The notes: generated from the sequence alone by a model not told the origin. Counted from the first letter of the stretch, positions 31,943-40,533 are shown. The stretch is 64,000 bases of DNA from CAZZHG01 sp964653655 (GCA_964653655.1 CAZZHG010000001.1:36987-100986); one strand, 5' to 3'. Program-made: numbers and translations.

Positions 31943-32785
31943 GTGACCTTAACCGGCTTCAGTCTAATGTTTGTGTCGGCTCTTTTACACGCAGCGTGGA
32001 ATTTGGGAGCGCGGCAGGCGAAGGGAAGCCTGGGAGTCATTCTTCTCGGCCTTTGGTTCGGCTGCCTGGCGCTTCTGCCCTTCGTCGCCCTAACCGCTAC
32101 CGCCGCCGATTTTACGGCGCAAAACTTGTTGAACTCCGGCCTCACCGGATTTCTCGTCGGAATTTACGTTACCTTCCTGAGCGGCGCTTATGGCGTGGAA
32201 GAGCTCACGTTCGTGTACCCCATCAGCCGGGGGATCGGGCTTGTCGGCACGGCTGCCTTTGGAGCTATCCTCTTTGGTGAGACCTTTTCTTCCGTGGGAA
32301 AGGTGGCTCTTGGGCTGGTGCTCGCCGGAACCGTCGTCATCGGACTCGACCGAAATCGGAAAGCATGGAGAAAAGGCCTGGCTCTAGCCGTCCTTTCGGG
32401 TATTGCCCTGGTCGGCGCCTACGTGCTCGGGAAAGCCATAGCAAAGTCGATGCATCCGGTTAGCTATTCCTTTTGTCTCTACGCAGCAGCTGCCCTGACG
32501 ATGATGCCGACTGTGCTGCTCCGCCGTTGCGATTTGCTGGTCACCGCTTGGCGGAGCCAAAAAGCTCTCAGTTTCGGGATCGGGACGAGCGCCGTAACGA
32601 GCTACCTTTTGGTTCTGTTCGCCTTCCGGTTGGATCCGGCCGGACACCTGATCGGAGTTCGGGAAGTCTCGGTGGTATTCGCGGCAATCGGCGGGTACCT
32701 CTGGCTCCGCGAAACGATGACGACGAAGAAGTTTATCGGCGTCGTCGCTATCCTGCTCGGGGCTTTCTTTCTGAAGGGGAGCTGA
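31943..32785 (+). CDS. EamA/DMT-family transporter
   Basis: Translation starts at GTG. The 280-residue protein has ten hydrophobic segments arranged as two EamA halves. The second half carries the usual features (DPAGHLIGVREVSVVFAAIGGYLWLRE, ending GVVAILLGAFFLKG). DMT transporters move small metabolites or drugs across the inner membrane. The gene stands alone; no substrate can be inferred. A long hairpin follows 40 nt after the stop, between this gene and a convergent one. The 148 nt upstream hold no gene I can support. Confidence 0.85.
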   Translation: MTLTGFSLMFVSALLHAAWNLGARQAKGSLGVILLGLWFGCLALLPFVALTATAADFTAQNLLNSGLTGFLVGIYVTFLSGAYGVEELTFVYPISRGIGLVGTAAFGAILFGETFSSVGKVALGLVLAGTVVIGLDRNRKAWRKGLALAVLSGIALVGAYVLGKAIAKSMHPVSYSFCLYAAAALTMMPTVLLRRCDLLVTAWRSQKALSFGIGTSAVTSYLLVLFAFRLDPAGHLIGVREVSVVFAAIGGYLWLRETMTTKKFIGVVAILLGAFFLKGS

Positions 32786-32824
32786 GCACTCTAGGTGCAG
32801 TCTGGGATCGTCTTGCGAAACATG

Positions 32825-32856
32825 TTCCCCCTCGGCGATACCGCGCGGAGGGGGAA
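32825..32856. terminator. Hairpin between convergent genes
   Basis: Perfect 9-bp stem TTCCCCCTC/GAGGGGGAA, 14-nt loop, with no T-tract. Position between convergent stops suggests bidirectional termination. Confidence 0.5.
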
Positions 32857-32898
32857 TACTAAGATCTTGCAACGTTTACGGCGAAATTAGGATAGCGC

Positions 32899-33285
32899 CT
32901 AGTCAAAAAACTTCACGATTTGAACGCTGCTTTGGTAGACGTTCGACCACCGTTCGAAGCCGTTGAGGATCTTTTCCCAGATCCGGCCCGATTGAATGAG
33001 CCGTTCCCGGGGCGTGGCGTCCGCCGCGAAGGGAATCCCCTGGCCGGGACGCAGGATGACGGTTCCCACCACGGGGAATCTGACTTGCTGCTCGAAAATG
33101 CCGGTCAGAAGCAGGCCCAGTCCGTCCGGCTGGGACTGGAAAACGGGGCGGGGAAGGGCGGACCCGATGGAACGTTGGAAGGAGCTTTCTTTAATGAGGG
33201 CGAGCTTCGACGCGGAAATGGGGCCGCGGCCGAACGCGGGGGATGAAATCAGAATCATCCCTAAAATGGCTTGTCTCCCGAACAC
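32899..33285 (-). CDS. Small exported protein of unknown function
   Basis: Translation starts at GTG with GGGAG eight bases upstream, giving 128 residues. A weak signal peptide (RQAILGMILISSPAFG) precedes RGPISASK. An internal ATG nine codons in would leave too short a leader. The mature part is small, mixed alpha/beta and lacks cysteines. No family recognised. An unusual run of GTTAAC hexamers lies 26-55 bases upstream, in its promoter region, which might affect expression. Confidence 0.5.
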   Translation of the reverse strand: MFGRQAILGMILISSPAFGRGPISASKLALIKESSFQRSIGSALPRPVFQSQPDGLGLLLTGIFEQQVRFPVVGTVILRPGQGIPFAADATPRERLIQSGRIWEKILNGFERWSNVYQSSVQIVKFFD

Positions 33286-33310
33286 CGCCAGAGCTCCCTA
33301 GGCGCTTAAT

Positions 33311-33340
33311 GTTAACGTTAACGTTAATGTTAACGTTAAG
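33311..33340. repeat. Tandem GTTAAC hexamers, five copies
   Basis: GTTAAC, GTTAAC, GTTAAT, GTTAAC, GTTAAG in direct succession, with a degenerate sixth unit before. Each perfect unit is a palindrome. It lies just upstream of the small exported-protein gene on the minus strand. Confidence 0.85.
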
Positions 33341-33343
33341 TCA

Positions 33344-33389
33344 GAAGGGACAGGCCCCCCTACCCCCCGGTAGGTGTCCCTGTCCCTTC
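33344..33389. terminator. Long hairpin behind the lipoprotein gene
   Basis: Outer stem GAAGGGACAGG/CCTGTCCCTTC (11 bp) and inner stem CCTACC/GGTAGG. It begins 15 nt after the lipoprotein stop in the direction of transcription. There is no T-run; it may terminate or protect the transcript. Confidence 0.55.
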
Positions 33390-33403
33390 AGATTCGACCC
33401 TGT

Positions 33404-33949
33404 TTAGTACAACAGAGTCGGAGCCCCTACAAATTTTTGGCTAGAAACGCTGGGAATGCAGGTGGTGTCGTAACGGCCGGTGCAAAGCCGGTCCAGTGTC
33501 AGGATCGTCCCCTCCGAATTGATCTGCATCTCACCGATGTCCCGTCCGGTGATCTTCAAAAGGTAGTGATTGCGCTGGGTCGGATCCGGAGCGTAGGCGG
33601 ATGTGAAGCTCAAGCTCCCTACCGGTCCCACTTGGCTGTTGGCCGGGCAGCGGATGTTGTAGAAGTCGATGATGACGGTCTTGTCCGGTAGCTCGTTCAG
33701 CTGGGCGCAGTTATTCTCGCGGTCGAGATCGAGATCGTCGGCGAGATCCTCGTCGATGATCAGATTCACGAGCATCCGCTTCGAGCCCGCCTGGGCCTTC
33801 GAAAGCGCGGTTAGATCCTTGCCCGCCTGGGCTTCCGAAGTTCCCTCCGGAAAGTGCTTGCCCACGTTGGGCAGCAGCGGAGCGTCCAAGTTGATGCTGC
33901 AGCCGGCGACCAGCGCCGCGCCCATCATTGCGAGAATGGTGCGTTTCAT
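33404..33949 (-). CDS. Putative lipoprotein
   Basis: The ATG that starts MKRTILAMMGAALVAGC was chosen because it gives a standard lipobox (VAGC); a longer frame adds eight residues before it. The 181-residue product has a mature domain with conserved-looking acidic stretch (NLIIDEDLADDLDLDREN) and four further cysteines (NCAQ, IRCPA, RLCTG, TCIP) that could form two disulphides. No family recognised. It is 25 nt downstream of the coiled-coil protein gene on the same strand, so the two likely form an operon for an envelope complex. Confidence 0.65.
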   Translation of the reverse strand: MKRTILAMMGAALVAGCSINLDAPLLPNVGKHFPEGTSEAQAGKDLTALSKAQAGSKRMLVNLIIDEDLADDLDLDRENNCAQLNELPDKTVIIDFYNIRCPANSQVGPVGSLSFTSAYAPDPTQRNHYLLKITGRDIGEMQINSEGTILTLDRLCTGRYDTTCIPSVSSQKFVGAPTLLY

Positions 33950-33974
33950 CGTCGTTCCTCGTTTGTGACCCAAA

Positions 33975-35378
33975 TCAATTTTTGCCGAAGATGCGGCCGA
34001 GGTCCTTGAGATCTCTCTGCAGAGATTCTTTCGCGTCCTCGAGCTTGCCCTTCAAATCGCCTTCAATGCGTCTCAAATCGTTGTTCTTGAAATCGCGCAG
34101 CTGTCCGTCGAGACGGCGGCGGAGCTCTTCGGCCTTCGCGTTCACTTCGGCCTCGATCTTCTTCGCCTGCTTTTCGATGTCGCTCAGCGCGTGGCGGACG
34201 TCCCCTTCGATCTCGCGGACGGCGGCCGATTGGCGGCGGATGGCCTCGAGGGCCTCCTCGCCGATTTCCTTCTCGGACTTGCCCTTGTACTTGTTGAGGA
34301 GCGCGTCCAGATTTTTGACCTTCTTCTGGTAGTCGTCCACGATGCGCTCGAGGTCATTCGCCTTCTGCGGATCCCGCGCGCGAAGTTTCACGAGGAAAGT
34401 CGCGTACTCTTCGTTCACGAACTTCTTCGGGTCCTGCTTGAAGCGGTCGACGGCGGCGGAGAGATCCGCGGGTAAGTCGCCGATAGTGGCCTTTATGTCG
34501 GCTTCCAGCTGGCGAAGGGCGGCGGAGCGTTTCTTCGCTTCGTTGAGGATCTCCGTGGTCAGCTGGCTGCCGCTCTTACCGCGGATGTTCTTGTCGTAGT
34601 AGTCCTGGTATTCCTTGCGGAGCGCTTCGTAGTCGGCGGCGAGCTTGTCGGCCTGCTTATCCTTGTCCTTCAGACCGGTGGCGATATCGTCGACGACCGA
34701 GCGTTGCGCGGGCGCCCCCGTGGAAGGAGCGGTAACCGGAGCCGATGCCGGAGCTCCGGGACCGAACTCGCCCTTCAGGCTCAGCGAGAGATCCGCGACG
34801 AAGCGATCGAAAACGATGTCGTTACCCTGGGCGATGAGCAGCTCCCGGCGAAGCGCCTCCTGATAACCAAAATCGCCGAGCAGCGGATCGGAGGCCGAGG
34901 CGACGGTCCAGCTTTTCCTGCGGGTGCGGCCGAGCACGCGCCACTTCTTCGAGATATTTTCGGCGGCGGTCTTCTTGAGTTGCGCGGCCGGCACGAGGTT
35001 GTCGGCGGCCTGTAGGCTCATGATCTCGACGGCGTACTCGTAGAGAATTTCGATGTTGTTGAAGAAAACCGTCTGGTCGGCGGTGGCCATCTTCGTTCCC
35101 GGAAGGAGCGAGTTGGCGTCTTCCGCATCGACGAACCGCTTTGCGAGAAGGCGGATGCTGTCCTCGAGCGCGCTATCGGCGAAAGGAGTGCCGTTGCGCT
35201 TCATCTCATCGAAGAGCTCGATCATCTCGGTGAGTTTCTGAAGCGCCTGAAGGGAGCCGCGGCTCGCCTCGCGGGAAACTTCCGAGGTACGGGCGCCGTC
35301 CGCCCCGTGATCGGCGGCGATCACCGGGACGGAAAGAAGAGCCAAGCCGAGAACCAACAATCCACTACGTACCAGCAT
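33975..35378 (-). CDS. Exported coiled-coil protein, 467 aa
   Basis: A signal peptide (LVRSGLLVLGLALLSVPVIA) precedes a helical N-terminal half with a YEYAVEIMSLQAADN segment. A Pro/Ala linker follows (APASAPVTAPST), then about 250 residues of heptad-like charged helix (KQADKLAADYEALRKEY, EKQAKKIEAEVNAKAEEL). It would be a long periplasmic or outer-membrane-associated coiled coil. No domain recognised. It is transcribed with the lipoprotein gene that follows; lipoprotein plus coiled coil suggests a structural envelope role, which is inference. Confidence 0.65.
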   Translation of the reverse strand: MLVRSGLLVLGLALLSVPVIAADHGADGARTSEVSREASRGSLQALQKLTEMIELFDEMKRNGTPFADSALEDSIRLLAKRFVDAEDANSLLPGTKMATADQTVFFNNIEILYEYAVEIMSLQAADNLVPAAQLKKTAAENISKKWRVLGRTRRKSWTVASASDPLLGDFGYQEALRRELLIAQGNDIVFDRFVADLSLSLKGEFGPGAPASAPVTAPSTGAPAQRSVVDDIATGLKDKDKQADKLAADYEALRKEYQDYYDKNIRGKSGSQLTTEILNEAKKRSAALRQLEADIKATIGDLPADLSAAVDRFKQDPKKFVNEEYATFLVKLRARDPQKANDLERIVDDYQKKVKNLDALLNKYKGKSEKEIGEEALEAIRRQSAAVREIEGDVRHALSDIEKQAKKIEAEVNAKAEELRRRLDGQLRDFKNNDLRRIEGDLKGKLEDAKESLQRDLKDLGRIFGKN

Positions 35379-35586
35379 CCACTACTCCTCGAAACGACGG
35401 CGCTCTCACACGCCCGAACCCGGGAGGTCCCTGTGCAAGCACAGTGCCGCGTGTAGACAGTGCGTGTGCGCCTTTGGCGTGTGCTCAACTTTTCGTCAGT
35501 GGATTTCGGCGAACGTTCGTAACGTGCTGGAAGCACGGCTCTCCCCCGGCGTCAGCGGGCTGACAGGCGAGGGCCTTAATCTTTCG

Positions 35587-35811
35587 TTATTGCGGCAGGC
35601 AGACCTTACGCCCCTCGGAATCCTCGAGGGTCGGGTTTTCGCAGCAGCGTTTCAGAGCTTCCATCGCCCGCCCGTACTTCTCGCGCCATGCCTCCTCTGA
35701 AGGAAGGTCCGCGACTCTGGCGAACGCCTTCGCAACGGTGTCCGGTCCCTGAGCCCACGCCAGGATCGGAAACCAAAGCAGAACCAGAATCGAACCATGC
35801 TTAAAGGACAC
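35587..35811 (-). CDS. Small exported protein with Cys residues, 74 aa
   Basis: Translation starts at GTG with GAGGGG four bases upstream. A signal peptide (ILVLLWFPILAWA) is cleaved before QGPDTVAK, and the mature peptide of about 54 residues has three cysteines (KRCCENP, KVCLPQ). Too small for a family call. It is isolated: the 208 nt between it and the coiled-coil gene, and the 289 nt upstream to the next gene, hold no gene I can support. It could be a secreted peptide or a small periplasmic factor. Confidence 0.5.
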   Translation of the reverse strand: MSFKHGSILVLLWFPILAWAQGPDTVAKAFARVADLPSEEAWREKYGRAMEALKRCCENPTLEDSEGRKVCLPQ

Positions 35812-36100
35812 GTTCCCCTCAAGAGTGGCCGCGGAGTACCACTTTTGAGAGCCCCGATCCTATTTCTATAAGGTAAACGTCCGTCCCGGCCGGGGCCTGG
35901 GTGTTGCCAAGGCCAGGCATGGTAGTGACAGATAGCTGAATTTTTTGGGGTGGGCGCTGGGACGAGGTAACCGTAACTTTATGAAAATACAGGGCAAATT
36001 AAATTCTCGGGCTTTAACATTGATCGACTTCTTCTGAAGTGTTACCTGTCCTGCTTTCCAGCATAGTCCCTGCAACGCGTATATTTATTGGAGGTTCCTA

Positions 36101-36643
36101 ATGACGTTGATGAAGTTCGGATTCCTCGCGGCCCTTGCTCTCGTTTCGACGGGCGTTCAGGCGAGCGAGTTGGATGGTGTTAACAAGAAGGTCCCGCAGC
36201 TCGTGTTGAGTGAAATCAACACGGACAAGGGAACCGTGTCGAAGTTCGCCGTGCAGGCGGACGACTCGATCAGCCCCGAAGCCCTCAAAGGCCTCACCGA
36301 TATGGAGCGTCAGGCTCGTATCGATGCCTTCGTGAAAAAGACCGTGCGTCCCGAGAACAAAATCTCGGAAGAGCGCGTGGAAAAAGTCTCGAGTGAGCTC
36401 GATGGTCAAGGTTCGACCTCGGCTTGCTGGTGGCGTTGGCGCGGCGGCTACTACGGTGGCGGCTACTACGGCGGCGGATGCTATTACCGTCCGGCGTGGA
36501 ACTACGGCTACTACGGTTACGGCGCCGGTTACTACGGCGTTGGTTACTACGGTGGCGGCTACTACGGTGGCTACTACGGCCGCGGTTACTACGGTAACGG
36601 CTGCTACTACACGATGTACTCGACCGGCTACTACGGCTGGTAA
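36101..36643 (+). CDS. Exported Gly/Tyr-rich repeat protein
   Basis: GGAGG lies eight bases before the ATG. A signal peptide (MKFGFLAALALVSTGVQA) is followed by an acidic helical propeptide-like segment of about 95 residues. The final 70 residues are built almost entirely of GYYG, GGYYGG and GYGYY units with a few Cys and Trp. Such Gly/Tyr tails occur in surface-exposed or fibre-forming proteins and can cross-link or phase-separate. The nucleotide repeat (GGCTACTACGGT) makes the tail prone to length change. It is monocistronic, with a terminator-like hairpin after the stop. Confidence 0.7.
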   Translation: MTLMKFGFLAALALVSTGVQASELDGVNKKVPQLVLSEINTDKGTVSKFAVQADDSISPEALKGLTDMERQARIDAFVKKTVRPENKISEERVEKVSSELDGQGSTSACWWRWRGGYYGGGYYGGGCYYRPAWNYGYYGYGAGYYGVGYYGGGYYGGYYGRGYYGNGCYYTMYSTGYYGW

Positions 36644-36660
36644 TCGTTATAAGTCCTGTT

Positions 36661-36688
36661 GAGGGGGCCCCAATTTCGGGGCCTCCTC
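36661..36688 (+). terminator. Probable terminator
   Basis: GAGGGGGCCCC, short AATTTC loop, GGGGCCTCCTC: a GC-rich stem of about 10 bp with one bulge, followed by AATTCTCT. It lies 18 nt after the Gly/Tyr-rich gene. Confidence 0.65.
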
Positions 36689-36728
36689 AATTCTCTAACA
36701 ACTTATTCTCTCTAGAAAGGTGGCGGCT

Positions 36729-38522
36729 GTGGTGGTCCGACGCTTTCTTTTAATTGTTTCCGCCGTGGCGGTTGCCGTGGCGTTTGCGCATCCTATCGAA
36801 ATCAAGAATCTGGGCGAGCTTCGTACGAAGCTTGGCGTGACCGATTACGACAATCTGCCGGACGTTAAGTTCCGCATGAAGTCGGTCAAGGTCGCGATTC
36901 TCGACAAGGGTTTCGGCAAATCCACCACGCTCGACAAAGACCTTCCGCCTTCGGTTTTCAAACTAAACGCCACTTACGACGCCGCCCTCATCAACAAGTA
37001 CTCTCTGGGCAGCGCCACCGAGCAGAAGCCGCTGGAGGAAGAAGACGACCACGGCCGCGTGATGGCCCTCTCGGTTTGGGGGGTGACCGGATTTTCCACC
37101 TCTCAGGCGCCGGAAATCCACCTCCTCAATTCCAACGGTTTTACGAATTTCACCCGTGCGGTCCACTACTGCATCGAGCACGGCATCAACATCATCCTCT
37201 TCAGCCAGAACTGGGAGTACGGCGGTAAGTTCGACGGCCGCGGCTTCATCAATAAAGTCGTCAGCAAGGCGACCGACGCCGGAATCATCTGGGTGAACGC
37301 CGTCGGAAACTACGGCCGCCGCGTGCACAACGCCACCTACGTCGCCGGCACCGACGGATTCGCCCGTCTCGGCAAGAGCGGCATCGGGCTACTGGTGAAG
37401 AGCACTCTCGATCGCAATCCGTTCAAGGCCGTCCTCTCCTGGGATCAGTATACGGACGAGGAAACGTCCGGAACCGACAAAGACTTGGACCTTTTCGTTT
37501 ACGACGAAACGGGCACGGAAGTTTTTAAATCCGAGATGCGACAGGTCGCCCGCAAGGACGGCGTCGAGCGCGCGGAAGGCCAGACCTACGTTGCCCGCGA
37601 AATCGTGGAAGGAATGGTCGGCCGCGGTAACTATTACATCCGCGTGAAGGCGCACAGCGCGAACTTCGATTCCTTCGATCGGATGCGGATCACGGTCCTC
37701 TCGCAGCGGGGTCCCTACTTTGATGCCGCCGAGAACTCCATAGTCGATCCCCTGGAGTTCCTCGATGCCACCGAAGGCGGCGAGATCATGATCCCGGCCG
37801 ATCACCCGAAGGTGATCGCGGTCGGAGAGCGCGCGCAGATTTCCGCTCTCGGGCCAACGTCGGATGGACGTTCGAAGCCGGACGTCGTCATCGATAGCTC
37901 GACCGTCGAAATGACGGACGGCAACGGCAGCTCGGGAACCTCCAATGCGGCGGCGCTGTTTGCCGGCGTGCTGACGGTTCTGAAGGCGCACCAGCCGGAT
38001 CTGACCACGGCCGACGTGCTTCGCTTCACGAAGAGGGAGCGCGTGACCGCGGCGAAGATCACCAGCGATCGCACCGGCATTCAGGATCTCGGAGTGGATA
38101 ACTTCAAGAAGGCTCAGCCCAGCGTGGTGGCGGCCATCGAAGGCATCCTCGGAAGAAACACGGTTTCCCTCGGTGGCCAGCGCCCGAACGGCCTCTATAT
38201 CGCCGCCATCGACCGGTCTCCGTTCCAGCTCAGCCGGTTTTTCCGGCTGATGCCCTCGGTCTACACCGACATGAAGGGCTACGAGGTCTACCTCGCGGAA
38301 ACCACCGACACCGACGGCATGAGGCGCGTGCGCGCCTTCTGGCGCAACGCAGATCGCAGCGTCGTCTCCGGCCCCACGGGCTGGGAGCAGGTGTTGCAGC
38401 AAAGCCCGCAGCGGTTCGTGCAGGTGGTGCAGGCCAGCCGGGTCCAGGAAGGCACTCTTCCCGTGATTCCGGTGTGGACGACGCCGAAGCCCGAGAAGCT
38501 TCTGACCCCGCAGGCGAAGTAA
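36729..38522 (+). CDS. Exported subtilisin-like serine protease (S8)
   Basis: Of several in-frame GTG codons, this one has AAAGG eight bases upstream. The 597-residue product has a signal peptide (VSAVAVAVAFA) and a short pro-region. The S8 triad is Asp59 (VKVAILDKGFG), His108 (EDDHGRVMA) and Ser405 (GSSGTSNAAA), and the oxyanion Asn194 sits in WVNAVGNYG. Inserted between the Asn and the Ser is a beta-rich region (DKDLDLFVYDETGTEV) that looks like a peptidase pre-C-terminal (PPC) fold. It would be active in the periplasm or outside. It follows the Gly/Tyr-rich gene and abuts a small membrane protein gene. Confidence 0.85.
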   Translation: MVVRRFLLIVSAVAVAVAFAHPIEIKNLGELRTKLGVTDYDNLPDVKFRMKSVKVAILDKGFGKSTTLDKDLPPSVFKLNATYDAALINKYSLGSATEQKPLEEEDDHGRVMALSVWGVTGFSTSQAPEIHLLNSNGFTNFTRAVHYCIEHGINIILFSQNWEYGGKFDGRGFINKVVSKATDAGIIWVNAVGNYGRRVHNATYVAGTDGFARLGKSGIGLLVKSTLDRNPFKAVLSWDQYTDEETSGTDKDLDLFVYDETGTEVFKSEMRQVARKDGVERAEGQTYVAREIVEGMVGRGNYYIRVKAHSANFDSFDRMRITVLSQRGPYFDAAENSIVDPLEFLDATEGGEIMIPADHPKVIAVGERAQISALGPTSDGRSKPDVVIDSSTVEMTDGNGSSGTSNAAALFAGVLTVLKAHQPDLTTADVLRFTKRERVTAAKITSDRTGIQDLGVDNFKKAQPSVVAAIEGILGRNTVSLGGQRPNGLYIAAIDRSPFQLSRFFRLMPSVYTDMKGYEVYLAETTDTDGMRRVRAFWRNADRSVVSGPTGWEQVLQQSPQRFVQVVQASRVQEGTLPVIPVWTTPKPEKLLTPQAK

Positions 38523-38864
38523 GTGGCCTGGGGAGTAGTCACGCTGCTTTTGACGGCGGCGCTGATTGCCTTCACGAGCTGGCTGTCCAATACCAATCCC
38601 CGGCTATCGGGGTTCCTATTGTCATTGCCGCTGTCCACGATGTTGGCACTGGTGCTCAGTTATACCCGTTACCGGGATGTCGGACAGACTTCGGCGTTCG
38701 CGAAAAGCATCTTTCTGGCTCTTCCGGTGACCTTGTTTTTCTTTCTGCCCTTCCTGTTCCATCGGGCCCTGGGCTGGGGCTTCTGGGCTCTCTACGGAAG
38801 CGGCGTGGGCCTGCTCGGGGTCGCCTACTTCGTCCATCGGGCTCTGTTCGGAAGTTTGGGTTGA
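38523..38864 (+). CDS. Small four-TM membrane protein (DUF3147-like, tentative)
   Basis: Translation starts at GTG immediately after the protease stop, so it is surely co-transcribed. The 113-residue product has four hydrophobic helices and the sequence NTNPRLSGFLLSLPLSTMLAL near the first loop. This recalls DUF3147/GlpM-like small membrane proteins, a weak match made by eye. The role is unknown. Downstream lies a 341-nt stretch without a gene that contains a degenerate inverted repeat. Confidence 0.55.
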   Translation: MAWGVVTLLLTAALIAFTSWLSNTNPRLSGFLLSLPLSTMLALVLSYTRYRDVGQTSAFAKSIFLALPVTLFFFLPFLFHRALGWGFWALYGSGVGLLGVAYFVHRALFGSLG

Positions 38865-38901
38865 GGGAAAGTTTAGGTCCAAGCCTGAACTTTTGCTTTT
38901 G

Positions 38902-39104
38902 CTTGGACGTAATCCTAAACGTGCACTTGAACCCTCATTTGGACCTCTCCGTCTCGGATTGCCTGGTTGGCGATGACAGGGAATAACCCGGATGGTTGGA
39001 ACTGAAGCGAGTCCCAAACTTGGACCTTTCCCCGCCGACCCCCGGAATCCTGGGATATGAGGTCCACGTGAGGGTATAGGTGCACGTTCACGCACACGTC
39101 TAAG
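38902..39104. repeat. Degenerate inverted-repeat element without a gene
   Basis: Left arm 38902-38947 and right arm 39059-39104 pair at 35 of 46 positions, with an interior of about 110 nt. Like the S23 cassette, the arms are rich in CGTGCAC and GTCCACGTG words. Further similarity extends outward with gaps (AGGTCCA near 38875 against TGGACCT near 39143). It fills most of the 341-nt gap before the aldo/keto reductase gene. Confidence 0.5.
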
Positions 39105-39205
39105 AAAAGGTTGGAAGTGGAAGTGATCTCTTCGCCTACGCCTGGACCTCTCCCCAAAGAACTTTTACTTGAGGGGCGCTACCTCGCGGGCTTATCGTGC
39201 CCGCC

Positions 39206-40294
39206 ATGGAAACCACCAATCGCCTTCCCAGTCTCAATAACTATTACTGCCTCGGCCGTAGCGGCCTTAAAGTCTCGCCGCTTTGTCTCGGCACGATGAC
39301 CTTCGGAACCGAATGGGGCTGGGGAAGCCCGGTGGAAACCGTTCACCGTATCCTGGACCGCTACCTCGACGCCGGCGGAAACTTTCTCGATACCGCCGAC
39401 GGCTACACGGGCGGCAAGAGCGAAGAGATGATTGGCGAGTATCTGGGTAAGAAGCGTGACCGGGTGGTCATCGCCACCAAGTACACGTTCAATAACTCCC
39501 CCGGAGACGCGAACGCCGGCGGCAACAGCCGCAAGAACATGATGCAGGCCGTGGAGGCGTCCCTTCGCCGCCTGAAGACGGATTACATCGATCTTTACTG
39601 GCTCCACGCGTGGGATACGACCACGCCGGTGGAAGAAGTGATGTCGGGGCTGCAGGCGCTCGTTCAGAGCGGCAAGGTCCGCTACATCGGTCTCAGCGAC
39701 ACGCCCGCCTGGTACCTCTCGCGCGCGCAGACGCTCGCGGAACTTCGCGGCTGGGAGAAAGTCGCGGCCTTGCAGCTCGAGTACTCGCTCGTCGAGCGCA
39801 ACATCGAGCGCGAGCACGTTCCCGCGGCCATCGAGCTCGGCATGGGCATCTGCCCGTGGAGCCCTCTCGCCAGCGGGCTTCTCAGCGGAAAATACAGCCG
39901 CGGTGGCCAAGGTCAGGGACGCCTTCAGACGGTGAAGGAAGCGGGCAACACGAATCCGGTGTTCAACAAGTTCACCGATCGCAACTTCGACATCGTCGAC
40001 GTGCTCGTGAAAGTTTCGAAGGAGCTCGGAAAATCCCCCGCTCAAGTCGCGCTCAACTGGATCACGCGCCGGCCCGGCGTCACCTCCACGATCATCGGCG
40101 CGACGAAGCTCGATCAGCTGGAGAGCAATCTCACGGCGCTCGAGTTCGAGATTCCAGCGGGACTTTCGCGCCAGCTCGACGAAGCGAGCCGGCCCGAAAC
40201 CGTGTTCCCGTACCACTTCTTCCAGCCGGAGATGCAAGCGATGATCACCGGCGGAACGACCGTGCACCGGGAACCGCCCTGGTATCGTCGATAA
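39206..40294 (+). CDS. Aldo/keto reductase
   Basis: The ATG three codons inside a GTG-started frame was preferred. The 362-residue (alpha/beta)8 NADPH-dependent oxidoreductase shows the family's catalytic tetrad: Asp and Tyr in FLDTADGYTGG, Lys in VIATKYTF, His in YWLHAWD. The cofactor-binding end is GATKLDQLESNL. It would reduce an aldehyde or ketone in the cytoplasm. It shares orientation with the two short peptides downstream and is separated from the isonitrile cluster by them. A link to that pathway is possible but unproven. A 6-bp hairpin (TCGTCG/CGACGA) spans its stop. Confidence 0.88.
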   Translation: METTNRLPSLNNYYCLGRSGLKVSPLCLGTMTFGTEWGWGSPVETVHRILDRYLDAGGNFLDTADGYTGGKSEEMIGEYLGKKRDRVVIATKYTFNNSPGDANAGGNSRKNMMQAVEASLRRLKTDYIDLYWLHAWDTTTPVEEVMSGLQALVQSGKVRYIGLSDTPAWYLSRAQTLAELRGWEKVAALQLEYSLVERNIEREHVPAAIELGMGICPWSPLASGLLSGKYSRGGQGQGRLQTVKEAGNTNPVFNKFTDRNFDIVDVLVKVSKELGKSPAQVALNWITRRPGVTSTIIGATKLDQLESNLTALEFEIPAGLSRQLDEASRPETVFPYHFFQPEMQAMITGGTTVHREPPWYRR

Positions 40295-40391
40295 TCGACG
40301 AGAGACAAGAAAACTTTATCGACATTTCTCTTGAGGATTTCCTCAATGTCATTAATATTGAGGATGAAACCTTCCTGAAAGGAGGAACGAG

Positions 40392-40490
40392 ATGATTATT
40401 GATATTCAAAAGCAAAAGCAAACCACCGAGATGACGATCGTCCGTTTCTCCGATTGTGCCGGCCTTCCCGGCGTCACGACGCGAGACTGA
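40392..40490 (+). CDS. Possible 32-aa peptide gene
   Basis: GGAGG stands six bases before the ATG, as good a site as any in the window. The peptide begins MIIDIQKQKQTTEM, a polar leader-like half, and ends FSDCAGLPGVTTRD, with one Cys. The region is lower in GC than its flanks. It ends 44 nt before a perfect hairpin. The layout of short leader-plus-core frame followed by a hairpin is that of a RiPP precursor or a regulatory leader peptide. No RiPP-modifying enzyme is visible. The ATG overlaps (ATGA) the end of an upstream open frame that lacks a start codon. Confidence 0.4.
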   Translation: MIIDIQKQKQTTEMTIVRFSDCAGLPGVTTRD

Positions 40491-40533
40491 CGACGCGTCT
40501 CTCTCATTCAATTAACTGAACTTTTCAAACTCT

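Noticed and set aside
33311..33340. Hexamer tract considered as a CRISPR or replication-origin iteron array
   Set aside because: Units are six bases with no spacers, and there are no cas, dnaA or rep genes or DnaA boxes nearby.
39206..40294. Aldo/keto reductase considered as part of the isonitrile cluster
   Set aside because: It is on the opposite strand and separated by the short peptide frames and hairpin; no sequence link was found, so it is not counted as a cluster member.
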